Position numbers and translations under genes: made by a program
Shown: positions 34,000-43,900 of the stretch, piece by piece
How positions within the stretch are numbered: the first letter of the stretch is position 1
How the letters are laid out: each line of letters begins with the position of its first letter
Assembly (NCBI RefSeq): GCF_902168135.1
Contig: NZ_CABHOL010000015.1
Coordinates: 124,001 to 188,000 of the forward strand
Direction: 5' to 3'
Origin: an uncultured Fluviicola sp.
Lineage (GTDB): Bacteria > Bacteroidota > Bacteroidia > Flavobacteriales_D > Crocinitomicaceae
Length of the DNA: 64,000 bases
The notes under the pieces: generated by a model
The model's database searches: none
What the model was told of the DNA's origin: nothing
What the model saw: the letters and a program-made list of their open reading frames with translations, nothing else

Positions 34000-35451
34000 A
34001 TGAAAGGAATCACCAGTCTTTTATTTTCAAGTGCCTTGTGCGTTTGTTTTTCCCAGCAGGTTGATGTACCTAAAAAGTACAGCTCTTATATAGATGAAGC
34101 AGATCTGAAAAAAAACCTCACAGTTATAGCTTCCGATGAATACCTGGGAAGAGAAACCGGGAAACAGGGGCAGAAAATGACTGCTGAGTTCCTGAGTGCT
34201 TATTTTAAGAAACTGGGTTGTTCTTTTGCACCGGGAATGTCGGGTTATGAACAATACTTTGATGTCATTGAAAGTACACCCGGTGGAACAATGAGCCTAA
34301 ACGGATTGAACCTGAATTTCAAAACAGATTTTATCTATTATTCCTGTAAGTCGAAAACAAGTTTGGAGAATCTGCCGGTGTATACAAACGAGCAGCTGAC
34401 AAAAGCGGGAAAAGAACCTTGCTACCTGATATATATGCTAAAAAGCCTGGAAGTGCGTAAAGAAGTTGCTGCTTTGAAAAAAGATCTTCCGAAGCATGTA
34501 AAAGGAATTATTTTAGTTTCCGATCAGTATACTACTTTATATGAGTACATGGAACATTACGTTACGACGAAAAGCATGTACCTGGCGGATGAAAAGAGAA
34601 AGGAAGAATTCCCGATCCTGTTTGTGAATAAGTCTTCTTTGCAAGGCCTGAACAAAAAATCGAATGGATTTCTTTCCGGAACGGGGAAGATATCGAAACC
34701 AACGAAACCGGTTTTTACATTAAATGGTCAGCTGAATACGCAGGAAGAACGATTAAAAAGTTCCAATGTATTGGCTTATATAGAAGGAAGTGATCCCGTT
34801 CTTTCAAAGGAAGTAGTGGTTATTACCGCACATTATGATCACATTGGTGTAGATCATGGAGTTGTATACAATGGTGCGGATGATGATGGAACAGGAACAG
34901 TTGCTTTGCTGGAATTGGCAGAAGCATTTATGGAAGCGAAGAAAAACGGAGAAGGTCCGAAACGTTCCATCCTGATCATGCCGGTTTCGGGTGAAGAAAA
35001 AGGACTGCTTGGTTCTAACTATTATTCTTCACATCCGGTGATTCCTTTGGCAAATACGGTTGCCGATCTGAATATAGATATGATAGGCCGGAATGATATC
35101 GGACATGAAAAGGATACCAATTACATTTATATCATCGGTTCGAATATGCTGAGCAATGACCTGCACGATGTAAATGAAAAGGCGAATGAAAAGTATACGC
35201 GCGTCAAATTGGATTATAAGTTCAACAGTTTATCTGACCCGAACCAATTCTATTATCGTTCGGATCATTACAATTTTGCCAAGCACAGTATTCCTGTAAT
35301 TTTCTACTTCAGCGGAGTTCATGAGGATTACCATCAACCTACAGATGACGTGGAGAAAATCATATTCTCTAAAGTGGAAAAAATAGCGCGCCTGGTTTTT
35401 TATACGGCTTGGGAACTTTCAGACAATCCTAAAAGAATCCGGTTAAATTAA
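34000..35451 (+). CDS. exported M28-family zinc aminopeptidase
   Basis: 483 residues with a signal peptide (to about FSQQ). A PA-like insert lies in the middle. The zinc site is complete: HYDHIG (about 277), NGADDDGTGT (about 292), the Glu pair in SGEEKGLLGS (about 330), Asp in NIDMIGR (about 360) and His in HEDYHQPTDD (about 447). It probably acts in the periplasm or outside the cell, removing N-terminal residues from peptides. The stop overlaps the convergent TlpA-like gene by 4 bp. Confidence 0.92.
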   Translation: MKGITSLLFSSALCVCFSQQVDVPKKYSSYIDEADLKKNLTVIASDEYLGRETGKQGQKMTAEFLSAYFKKLGCSFAPGMSGYEQYFDVIESTPGGTMSLNGLNLNFKTDFIYYSCKSKTSLENLPVYTNEQLTKAGKEPCYLIYMLKSLEVRKEVAALKKDLPKHVKGIILVSDQYTTLYEYMEHYVTTKSMYLADEKRKEEFPILFVNKSSLQGLNKKSNGFLSGTGKISKPTKPVFTLNGQLNTQEERLKSSNVLAYIEGSDPVLSKEVVVITAHYDHIGVDHGVVYNGADDDGTGTVALLELAEAFMEAKKNGEGPKRSILIMPVSGEEKGLLGSNYYSSHPVIPLANTVADLNIDMIGRNDIGHEKDTNYIYIIGSNMLSNDLHDVNEKANEKYTRVKLDYKFNSLSDPNQFYYRSDHYNFAKHSIPVIFYFSGVHEDYHQPTDDVEKIIFSKVEKIARLVFYTAWELSDNPKRIRLN

Positions 35452-36668
35452 TAACCCAGCAGGGATTCAATCAGTGCATTTGTTTTTTGAACGTATTCGA
35501 TATACACTTCCCCTGTTCCCGGTCCGTTGAAACCGGTATGAATGCGTTTTACTTCCCCGTCTCTTCCAATATAAATAGAGGTAGGGAAAGAGATTACTTC
35601 ATTGAGCATTTTAAATTGTTCGGAAGCAATTCCTTTGGAGGCTTTTCCTCCGACTAAAAAAGTGAAGTCTAAATTTTTACGTTCTTTCAGAGTAAGGATC
35701 TTTTTAGCCTGGTCTTCAAAAGTGTCGGCAGTTTCATACCCGATAGATATGATTTCCAATCCTTTGGAATGGTATTTTTCGTACAATTCCTTGTAATAAT
35801 TGGTTTCGTCCATGCAATTCGGACACCAGGTCCCCATGATTTGAATGATTACCACTTTTCCTCTTGTTTCGGCATTCGGGAAGGAATAATCTCCTCCGTT
35901 CACAGTTTTCAGGTTGAAGCTGAAAGGAGTATTTTCCTTCTTAAGAACGGTAATGGAATCCGGATCACGCAATTCAAAATCGGGATTATAATTTGCAACG
36001 AAATCCGTAGAATAATGTTTACCGCTGTAAAAATAACCCTGAACATGCTGCTGATCCTTTAAAGACCCATTCAGTAAAAATGCATGTGAACCATCGAAGG
36101 CAGAAAGGTAGAATTTAGATCCTTCAATAAATCCTTCTAAAAAACGGTAATCACCGGTTTCTGTTCGGAATGTTCCAGTCAGATGATTGTGATCCTGGGA
36201 AATAATTCCAAGCGCACTTTCTTCGTCATTGGTTTCAGGAGAAAAATGCGTTTCCCATTTTCCGCTTAGATTTCCACCGGGAGCCTCTTTTTTTCGTGCT
36301 TTTGGATTGAAATTAGCGAAAAATGGAATTTTGTAATTGACTCCTTTGTTGTAGTTGAACCAAAATCCGCGGATTTCCTTTTTCTTATGAGTGATGAAAC
36401 GCAATTCGGAATCAAAGCTCGGGAAAGGTAAAACAATGGTATCTCCCTTTTTAATTCCGTTCGTTAATTCGATTCTTTCTTCGGCATTGTTAACAACCAG
36501 GAGTGTTCTTTTTTGTTTTTTCTCCACGGTTAAATGAACCGGCAATTGGGTTGTTTCATTTAGTTGAAGATAAGCTGAATAGGATCCCGGAAGAAGCGGG
36601 ATCTTTTGAGAGTACACGGTTGTTGCTGATAAACCCATCAGTAACAAGGAGGAAATACTTATTTTCAT
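35448..36668 (-). CDS. TlpA/ResA-like thiol-disulfide oxidoreductase
   Basis: 406 residues. A signal peptide is followed by a beta-rich N-terminal region of about 230 residues (with GNLSGKWETHFSPE and LTGTFRTETGDYRFLEG). From about 255 a thioredoxin domain has the redox motif GTWCPNCMDE (Cys near 279 and 282) and the TlpA-type segment LEIISIGYETAD. Likely periplasmic, reducing or oxidising cysteines of exported proteins. Related Bacteroidota proteins have DUF4369-like N-termini; whether this one does is not clear. Confidence 0.85.
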   Translation of the reverse strand: MKISISSLLLMGLSATTVYSQKIPLLPGSYSAYLQLNETTQLPVHLTVEKKQKRTLLVVNNAEERIELTNGIKKGDTIVLPFPSFDSELRFITHKKKEIRGFWFNYNKGVNYKIPFFANFNPKARKKEAPGGNLSGKWETHFSPETNDEESALGIISQDHNHLTGTFRTETGDYRFLEGFIEGSKFYLSAFDGSHAFLLNGSLKDQQHVQGYFYSGKHYSTDFVANYNPDFELRDPDSITVLKKENTPFSFNLKTVNGGDYSFPNAETRGKVVIIQIMGTWCPNCMDETNYYKELYEKYHSKGLEIISIGYETADTFEDQAKKILTLKERKNLDFTFLVGGKASKGIASEQFKMLNEVISFPTSIYIGRDGEVKRIHTGFNGPGTGEVYIEYVQKTNALIESLLGY

Positions 36669-36767
36669 TGGGGTGCTAAAGTGCTACTAAGATAAATTTT
36701 ATTTTGAAGAATTCTGTCACATGCAACCTTTTTTGGTAGTTTAGAGTCTATTGATACAGCAAGTGCT

Positions 36768-37301
36768 ATGGATGATTTAACATTGGTAAATGAATGCGCC
36801 AAAGGAAATTCAAAAGCACAGCGAGCGTTGTTTGATAAGTTTGCTCCCAAGATGCTGGCGGTTTGTCAGCGTTACCTGAGAAATAACCAGGAAGCTGAAG
36901 ATGTATTACAAGATGGTTTTGTAAAAGTATTTCAGAAGATTGTGGATTTCAAAATGGAAGGATCTCTGGAAGGATGGATCAGAAGGATTGTTGTAAATAC
37001 AGCTCTGGATACCATCCGGAAGAACAAAAAGTTATTGGATGACATACAAGTCGAAGAGGTTCAATACAAAGTATCCTTTACAGACCATCAGTTTGATGGA
37101 ATGGACCTGGCGCAGTTAATGAAACTGATTAACGAAATGCCGGATGGATACCGGATTGTATTTAACATGTTTGCAATAGAAGGTTATTCGCATAAAGAAA
37201 TAGCAGATACATTGGGAGTAACGGAGAATACCTCCAAATCACAATACTCGCGTGCACGAGCTTTTCTACGCACTCAATTAGAATTATTAGAACGTGATTG
37301 A
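36768..37301 (+). CDS. ECF-type RNA polymerase sigma factor
   Basis: 177 residues. Region 2: KMLAVCQRYLRNNQEAEDVLQDGFVKVFQKI, then GSLEGWIRRIVVNTALDTIRKNK. Region 4: MPDGYRIVFNMFAIEGYSHKEIADTLGVTENTSKSQYSRARAFL with the helix-turn-helix. This is the Bacteroidota sigma-70 subgroup often paired with a membrane partner. The end overlaps the next gene by 8 bp (GTG start at 37294), so the pair is translationally coupled. Confidence 0.92.
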   Translation: MDDLTLVNECAKGNSKAQRALFDKFAPKMLAVCQRYLRNNQEAEDVLQDGFVKVFQKIVDFKMEGSLEGWIRRIVVNTALDTIRKNKKLLDDIQVEEVQYKVSFTDHQFDGMDLAQLMKLINEMPDGYRIVFNMFAIEGYSHKEIADTLGVTENTSKSQYSRARAFLRTQLELLERD

Positions 37302-38229
37302 AAAAGATAATATACAAGAACTGTTTTCGAAGGCATTTGAGAACCAGACTGCCCCGGTGAGGCCGGATTTATGGGCTGGTGTTCAGGCTAAGATGGCTGC
37401 TGCAGGTGTTGCTTCTACGGCAACGGTTGCAACTAAAGGTCTTTCTGCTTTGACAAAATGGATCATTGGCTCAGCTGCGGTTGGAACTGTAGGCGTGGTC
37501 ACTGCTGTTGTTGCTTTGAATTCAGGTGAAGAAAGTGTGAACAAAAAGACGGATTCTCCAAAAGAAATCTCTCAGAATGTGATCACAACCAGTCCGGAAG
37601 AGAACAAATCTGAAGACACGAAATTCGCACCACATACCGGCTATACAAAACCGGTAGTTGTTGAAGATAAACAGTTTGCAGATATTCCTCAGACAACGAA
37701 TCCTAACAGTAAGGAATATATCAAGGAAGATTTCGTTAAGAATGATGATATTCCGCAGGAAGCAGCTAAACCGGATAAAGTGAAACAGGAAGAAACGCAC
37801 GTTTTAACCGATAACTTTAGAAAAGAGTCAGCTGGAAAAACAGATTCTAAAAAAGAACCGGCGGAAAAGAAGGATGATGTAAGAGAAACACCGCCTACGA
37901 AACATCCGGAAGATTCGAAGGAACCTGTTTTCGTGAAACTGGAAGCAAAAGTGACTAAGTTCCCTAGTATTTTTACTCCAAATGGTGACGGAAGTAACGA
38001 CATTTATTTTGTAAAAGCGGAAAACATTAACGACTTCCAATTATTGATCATTGATCAGAACAACCGTGAAATGTTCCGTTCAAATGCCCCTGGAGAAGAG
38101 GAAGGATGGAACGGAAGAGATAAATCAGGAGATGAAGCACCGAGCGGAAGCTACGCAGCAATCGTTACAGGAAAAGATCAAAACGGGAAAAGTTTCCGGG
38201 ACATTCAATTGTTCGAATTAAGACGCTAA
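37294..38229 (+). CDS. anti-sigma-like membrane protein with T9SS type B (gliding-motility) C-terminal domain
   Basis: 311 residues starting at a GTG inside the sigma gene. Residues 1-45 (NIQELFSKAFENQTAPVRPDLWAGVQAKM) look like an anti-sigma N-terminus, residues about 50-75 form a membrane helix (WIIGSAAVGTVGVVTAVVAL), and residues 80-220 are a low-complexity Lys/Glu/Pro linker. The last 85 residues, beginning FPSIFTPNGDGSNDIYFV and ending DIQLFELRR, match the gliding-motility-associated (CHU_C) domain, normally a T9SS type B sorting signal. A sorting domain on a membrane-anchored sigma partner is odd, since the anchor would hold it at the inner membrane. The domain may be used as a sensor. 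The terminator is at 38261. Confidence 0.75.
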   Translation: MIEKDNIQELFSKAFENQTAPVRPDLWAGVQAKMAAAGVASTATVATKGLSALTKWIIGSAAVGTVGVVTAVVALNSGEESVNKKTDSPKEISQNVITTSPEENKSEDTKFAPHTGYTKPVVVEDKQFADIPQTTNPNSKEYIKEDFVKNDDIPQEAAKPDKVKQEETHVLTDNFRKESAGKTDSKKEPAEKKDDVRETPPTKHPEDSKEPVFVKLEAKVTKFPSIFTPNGDGSNDIYFVKAENINDFQLLIIDQNNREMFRSNAPGEEEGWNGRDKSGDEAPSGSYAAIVTGKDQNGKSFRDIQLFELRR

Positions 38230-38260
38230 TAATTACACGTATACTGAAACAAAGTGAAAG

Positions 38261-38289
38261 AGCATTCGTCTTTTGACGGGTGCTTTTTT
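38261..38289 (+). terminator. rho-independent terminator
   Basis: Arms AGCATTCGTC (38261-38270) and GACGGGTGCT (38275-38284) pair with two G-T, followed by six T. It ends the sigma/anti-sigma operon. The following 38290-38530 contain only a small AT-rich inverted repeat (CGCAAAT/ATTTGCG). Confidence 0.8.
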
Positions 38290-38532
38290 GCTTATTAAAA
38301 CCACATAGGTACGGAGTTCACATAGATTATTATCGCAAATAATAATTAAAATTTGCGCATAATATGAACAGTAGAGAGACAAAGAATTTTTGTTTTCTGT
38401 AACCCACAAGGAATTTATTCTGTTTTATTCAAAGAATGGTAAAGCGTATTACTATGTGCTCTATGTTTCTATATTGTGACAAGAAGAATTTTATGAAAAC
38501 AAAAAGTTCCGCAGTTATGTGAAGCTTTTCGA

Positions 38533-38720
38533 GGTCTCGTCTCCCGCACATGCGGGAAACCGGAGCACACGGTTTTGTAGATATTAAAAAACAAAAAACC
38601 CTGACGATTACTGTCAGGGTTTCTGAGGTCTCGTCTCCCGCACATGCGGGAAACCGGAGCACATGGTTTTGTAGATATTAAAAAACAAAAAACCCTGACG
38701 ATTACTGTCAGGGTTTCTGA
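38533..38720 (-). repeat. two 94 bp tandem units derived from the 3' half of tRNA-Cys plus its terminator
   Basis: Units 38533-38626 and 38627-38720 differ at one base, and a third unit start coincides with the real tRNA at 38721. Each holds a tRNA-Cys-like 3' portion (minus strand: CTACAAAACC..GTGCTCCGG.. then GACGAGACC) whose T arm is replaced by the palindrome CCCGCATGTGCGGG, and the hairpin AAACCCTGAC/GTCAGGGTTT. They lack the D arm and 5' acceptor strand, so they cannot be functional tRNAs. Confidence 0.85.
38679..38716 (-). terminator. rho-independent terminator of tRNA-Cys
   Basis: Arms 38707-38716 and 38690-38699 (AAACCCTGAC/GTCAGGGTTT) form the stem, followed on the minus strand by a T-rich run. 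The same terminator is copied at 38585-38622. Confidence 0.85.
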
Positions 38721-38790
38721 GGTCTCGTCCGGATTCGAACCGGAGTACACGGTTTTGCAGACCGTTGCCTAACCGCTCGGCCACGAGACC
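38720..38790 (-). tRNA. tRNA-Cys (GCA)
   Basis: The minus strand folds as a cloverleaf: acceptor GGTCTCG/CGAGACC, anticodon loop CTGCAAA with anticodon GCA, T arm CCGGTTCGAATCCGG, and discriminator U as expected for tRNA-Cys. CCA is not encoded. A terminator and two degenerate tandem copies follow. Confidence 0.95.
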
Positions 38791-38894
38791 GTCTTGTGCC
38801 GGCAAAAATAGTAATTTTTCTTTAATTCCAATGAAAATGGTTGTTTTTGTTAAACCAATCCGTCTTTAAATTAATTCAATTTTTTGAACCTTTT

Positions 38895-39257
38895 TTACCA
38901 GGTTCCCGACTCAATAATAATTGCAACGTTATCTACGTCTCCGTTAATGGGAGGACAAATCTTAGTCACTTTTACACGAAGCGCAATTAACCCTTTGATC
39001 TCTTGCTCAATACGTGAAACAATTCGCTGGCCGACATGTTCGATCAGCTTGGAGCGAATAGCCATTTCTTGCGTTACAATTGCATTGATGTGTACATAAT
39101 CGATTGTCTGGCTCAATTCGTCGTTCAGAGCAGCTTGAGAAAAATCGGTTTTCATGCAGACATCTACTACGTAGTTTCCGCCAATCTTTCCCTCTTCCTC
39201 CAAACAGCCGTGATAAGCGTAGAGTTTTATTCCGTTGACTTCTATCAGATGATTCAT
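38895..39257 (-). CDS. folB: dihydroneopterin aldolase
   Basis: 120 residues. It converts 7,8-dihydroneopterin to 6-hydroxymethyl-dihydropterin in folate synthesis. The start IEVNGIKLYAYHGCLEEEGKIGGNYVVDV holds the family's YHGC-x-EE catalytic segment, and IDYVHINAIV, LIEHVGQRIV and VKVTKICPPINGDVDNVAI follow. I chose the ATG at 39257, which overlaps the gltX stop as ATGA; the frame is open 13 codons further upstream inside gltX. It is co-transcribed with gltX. Confidence 0.93.
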   Translation of the reverse strand: MNHLIEVNGIKLYAYHGCLEEEGKIGGNYVVDVCMKTDFSQAALNDELSQTIDYVHINAIVTQEMAIRSKLIEHVGQRIVSRIEQEIKGLIALRVKVTKICPPINGDVDNVAIIIESGTW

Positions 39258-40780
39258 CCCAGTTTTGCTAATCCGTCGTTCATGCGGTTCAAACATTCCT
39301 CCTTGCCTAAGTAAGCGGCAATTTCAAACATAGAGGGCCCCATTCCTGCTCCTGTTACCAGCAAACGGAATAAAGGCAGCACAGCTCCGATTCCCAAAGA
39401 TTTCTCTTCCAGGAAGGATTTAAATGCCGTTTCAATGCTTGGTGCATCGAATGTTGAAAGTGCTTCCAGTCTGCTTTTCCATTCAGTCATCAATGCAGCA
39501 GAATCTTGTTTCCATTTCTTGGAAACTGTCTGCTCGTCATAAGAAGCCGGCTTATTAAGCAGGTAAGATCCTTCTTCCATCATGTCTTTAATGAAGGTTG
39601 CACGCTCTTTCATTAAGTGGCAGAACTGTGCTATTTTTTCATCACTTTCCGCAAGATTAAATTGAGATTTGAGCATTTGAGCTAAATCTTCATCGCTTGT
39701 TGCTTTTAAATATTGTTGTTGGAACCACTTGGTTTTATCCGGATCAAACTTCGCTCCTGCCTTGCTTACACGATCGAGGCTAAATGCTTCAACCAATTGG
39801 TCAAGACTAAAAATCTCTTGAGTTGTTCCCGGGTTCCATCCAAGGAAAGCGAGCATATTGATGAACGCATTATTCAAATAGCCGCTTTCACGGTAACCGG
39901 TAAATGATTCCATGTTTCCTGTTTTCGGATCTTTCAGGTTTCCTGAAATTGGGAAAACCGGGAAGCCAAGACGGTCTCCGTCTCTTTTGGAAAGTTTACC
40001 GTTTCCATCCGGGCGAAGCAATAATGGAAGGTGTGCAAATTTAGGAGCATCCCATCCGAATGCCTGGTAAAGCAAAATGTGAAGCGGTGCAGACGGAAGC
40101 CATTCTTCCCCACGGATTACGTGAGATATTTTCATCAAATGATCATCCACAATATTCGCTAAATGGTAAGTTGGAAGTCCGTCACTTTTGAATAACACTT
40201 TGTCATCCAGGTTGTTCGTGTTTACTACTACCCATCCACGGATGATATCTTCGAATCGAACATCTTCATTTCTGGGCATTTTCATTCGGATGACAAATTT
40301 ATCACCGGCCTCCAATCTTCTTTTTACTTCATCAGCAGGAAGCGTCAGGGAGTTTTTCAATGAAGAACGTGTGATAGAGTTGTATTGCCAATTGGGCATC
40401 CCCATATTTTTTGCCTGCTCGCGAACTGCATCCAATTCTTCAGGAGTATCGAATGCATAATATGCTTTATCGTTTTCAACAAGTTGAAGCGCGTAAGGTT
40501 TATAAAGATCCATGCGTTCACTTTGAACGTAAGGGCCGTAGTCACCACCTATACCCGGACCTTCGGTAGGCATGATACCACACCATTCTAGAGATTCCAT
40601 GATATATTCCTGTGCTCCGGGAACGAAACGCTCCTGGTCGGTATCCTCTATTCGAATAATGAAAGTTCCATTATTGTGTTTTGCAAAAAGGTAATTATAA
40701 AGTGCTGTTCGAACACCTCCCATATGTAATGGTCCGGTTGGTGATGGTGCGAAACGAACACGTACGTCTGACGAACTCAT
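39254..40780 (-). CDS. gltX: glutamyl-tRNA synthetase
   Basis: 508 residues, class I aminoacyl-tRNA synthetase. The HIGH motif is HMGG at 19-22 within RFAPSPTGPLHMGG, followed by RIEDTD, and the KMSKS-type motif is KLSKRDG near 262. WLPSAPLHILLYQAFGW and the helical anticodon-binding C-terminal part are also present. The length is normal. A TTG/TACTTTTG promoter is upstream, and folB follows with a 4 bp overlap. Confidence 0.97.
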   Translation of the reverse strand: MSSSDVRVRFAPSPTGPLHMGGVRTALYNYLFAKHNNGTFIIRIEDTDQERFVPGAQEYIMESLEWCGIMPTEGPGIGGDYGPYVQSERMDLYKPYALQLVENDKAYYAFDTPEELDAVREQAKNMGMPNWQYNSITRSSLKNSLTLPADEVKRRLEAGDKFVIRMKMPRNEDVRFEDIIRGWVVVNTNNLDDKVLFKSDGLPTYHLANIVDDHLMKISHVIRGEEWLPSAPLHILLYQAFGWDAPKFAHLPLLLRPDGNGKLSKRDGDRLGFPVFPISGNLKDPKTGNMESFTGYRESGYLNNAFINMLAFLGWNPGTTQEIFSLDQLVEAFSLDRVSKAGAKFDPDKTKWFQQQYLKATSDEDLAQMLKSQFNLAESDEKIAQFCHLMKERATFIKDMMEEGSYLLNKPASYDEQTVSKKWKQDSAALMTEWKSRLEALSTFDAPSIETAFKSFLEEKSLGIGAVLPLFRLLVTGAGMGPSMFEIAAYLGKEECLNRMNDGLAKLG

Positions 40781-40796
40781 GCTTGTAAATTTTATG

Positions 40797-40829
40797 CAAA
40801 AGTAATTAAATAATGACCTCGTTCGGCAA
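40797..40829 (-). promoter_or_regulatory. gltX promoter (TTG -22- TACTTTTG)
   Basis: On the minus strand TACTTTTG (40804-40797) is a full match to TAnnTTTG and TTG lies at 40829-40827. The start codon is 16 bp past the -7 element. Confidence 0.55.
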
Positions 40830-40961
40830 AACGGTAAAGTGTTAAAAGTGTGTTTGATTAACCTTTTTTATGAGTAAAGTGTACGGCTTGAAAAAATTTG
40901 AAGAAGATGTTCTGTATGAACTTTTCTACTTTAGTAAGTTATTCGTATAAGAATTATTTTT

Positions 40962-43900
40962 ATGTCAGCTTTTGATCGCTTAATTGAGCAAATAGACGCC
41001 TTCATCCGGAAGTATTACAAGAGTGAGATCTTGAAGGGTGTTTTGATCGTCGTTGGCTTTTTATTGGCCTCCTGGTTAACGGTGAGTGTCCTGGAGTATT
41101 TTGGTCGTTTCCCGAGTTCCGTTCGATTTATCTTGTTGATTTTATTCCTGGGAATGAACGGTTATTTATTGGTGCGTTATTTTGCGCTCCCGTTAATGCG
41201 TTTGTACTCTTTTGGAAAGCGAATCAATCGAACGCAGGCCGCGAAGATTATCGGTGCCTTTTTTCCGAATGTTTCTGACCGCTTGCTGAACACGCTGCAG
41301 TTGAATGAGATTATAAACGAAAATGACCGCAGTTTTGAATTGATTCGTGCGAGTGTTTCACAGAAATCTAATGAGCTGCTTGCTGTTAAGTTTGAAGAGG
41401 CGGTTCGTTACGAGGAATCGAAGAAGTACTTAAAGTATGTAATTCCGATTGTTTTGCTTTTTGGAACGATTGCTGTTTTTGCACCTGGATGGATCACGAA
41501 GGGTTCTTCCAATGTGGTGAATTTTTCCCAGGCTCAGGAGGCTCCGTTTGATTTTAACCTGGTAAACAGAAAAGATAGATTGCGTGAAGGAAGCTCTTAC
41601 AATGTTGAAGTAGATATCACCGGATTATATGTTCCTGAACATGTGTTCCTGGTTTCGAACCGGGGCCGCTATAAAATGAACAAGACCCGAAAGAACCGGA
41701 TGGCTTTCCCTATCGAAAATTTGAAAACAGATTTTGTTTTCCATTTTGAAAGTGAAGGGTATCAGTCGAAGGAGTTTGAGGTTAAGGTTTTGGGAAATTC
41801 ATCTTTGGGAAAAGTTGTAGCAACGTTACATTACCCGAAGTACCTTCACAAGAAGGATGAGCGCCTTTTGAACATTGCAGACCTGGATCTTCCTGAAGGA
41901 ACGAAAGTCGATTGGAATGTAGAGACACGCAATGTGAGTTGGTTTAAGGTGTTGAGCAAAGGTTTTTCCAAACAGTTCAATACCGGAAACGGAAACTTTG
42001 AAACTGTTTATAAAGAGGATGGTTCGATGAATTTTGTTTTGAAGAACAAAGATCTGAACGTTTTGGACACTTCGAGTATTCGGGTTCATGTAATCAAAGA
42101 TGCCTACCCTTCTATCCTGGTTTCTGAAAACGTAGATTCAGTAAAAACATCTGTTCGTTTGTTTGAAGGATTGATATCTGATGATTACGGATTGACGTCC
42201 TTGTACTTCATGTACACCATTAAAAAGAAGAACGGAACGGAATTGAAGCGTAAAATGTTGGTTGATAAGTACACTTCTACCAATGATAAGTTTTCATTTG
42301 CTGTGGATTTCAGCAGAGATAATATCGATGTGGAGGACAAGATTTCTTATCATTTCCAGGTGTTTGATAACGATGGTGTGAACGGATCAAAAAGCACCTC
42401 TTCTCAAAACTTCGTTTATGAACTTCCTACACTTACCGATTTGAATGAGAAACGCGATGAAGTTCAGAAGGAATTGAAGAATTCGCTGAAAGATGTTTTC
42501 AAGAAAACGGAACAGTTCCAAAAGGATGTGAACAAGCTCCAGAAATCATTAATGAACAAATCAAAAAGTGATTTCAAAAACATGGAACAGGTTCAGTCTT
42601 TGAAACAACAGCAACAATCTCTGCAGGAGGAGTTACAATCCATTAAAGACAAATTGGATGCTAGTAATGAGGAGAAGAATAAACTGAGTGAGCAGGATGA
42701 AGAGTTATTGAAGCAGCAGGAACTGATAGAAGAATTACTGAAAGAAGTAATGGATGATGAGCTTAAGAAGCTGCTCGATGAACTGGAGAAATTGATGGAG
42801 AAGAATGATCAGCTTCAGATGAAGAATGAAACCGAGAAGTTGGATGCCTCCAGTGATGAGATGAAGAAGCAATTGGACCGAACGATGGAGATGCTCAAGC
42901 GTTTGCAGGTGAATGAGAAGATTGACGATTTGGAAAAGGAGTTGGATCAATTGGCCGAGGAACAGGAAAAGTTAGAAAAGGACATCAAGGAGGAGAAGCT
43001 TTCTGAAAAGGATGCTTCAAAGAAACAAGAGGAGCTGAACAAAAAGTTTGATGAGCTGAAGCAGGATATGCAGGAAATGCAAAAGTTGAATGAAGAATTG
43101 GAACGCCCGATGCCAATGGATTCGTTTGAGCAGGAACAGCAGGAAATCTCCGAGGAAATGAACGATGCTAAGAGTAAACTGGATCAGGGGAAAAAATCGA
43201 AGGCCGGAGAAAATCAAAAGAAGGCTGCTGAGAAAATGAAGGAACTTTCAGACCAATTGAATAATCAGCAGGAAGCGGCAAACAAAAAGCAGAATGAGGA
43301 AGATATGGGTCTTATCCGTTTGTTGTTGGAGAATTTGATGTCGTTGAGTTTTGACCAGGAGTATGTGATGAACCGATTTGGAAAAGTGAAGGATATGGAC
43401 CCTTACTATAATAAGTTGGGAAGAAAACAACGAAGCATCATTGACGACAACAAGTTGATAGAAGATAGTTTGATGGCATTGGCGAAAAGACAAACGAAGA
43501 TTGCCCCGTTTATTGACAAGGAATTAAAAGATATCCGCACCAACTTTGGTCTGATTACAAATGAGATTGGCGAACATAATCGCAGGGGAATGCAGCAGCA
43601 TCAGCAATATGTGATGACGAGTTACAACAACTTAGCATTGATGTTAAATGAGAGCTTGCAATCGATGCAACAGCAGGCTCAACAAAAACCCGGTTCGGGT
43701 TCTTGTGACAATCCGGGTGGCGCCGGACAAAAACCAAGCGCTGGGCAAATGTCTTCCGGAGACATGAAGGAAATGCTGAAAAAGCAGCTGGAGCAAATGA
43801 AGAAGGGAAACAATCCCGGAGGAAAAGAACCTGGAAACAAACCTGGTCAGGGCAACCAGGGAATGCCCGGATTAGGAAATAAGGAAATCGCAAAGATGGC

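Noticed and set aside
36665-36850. 61-codon minus-strand ORF overlapping the sigma gene start
   Set aside because: It overlaps a supported sigma factor gene and its promoter region, with no family features.
38533-38720. CRISPR array
   Set aside because: The repeat is a contiguous 94 bp tandem with no distinct spacers, and its content is a tRNA end plus a terminator.
38429-38750. Overlapping ORFs of about 60-90 codons across the tRNA repeats
   Set aside because: They arise from the tandem tRNA-terminator units; the repeated peptides mirror the DNA repeat.
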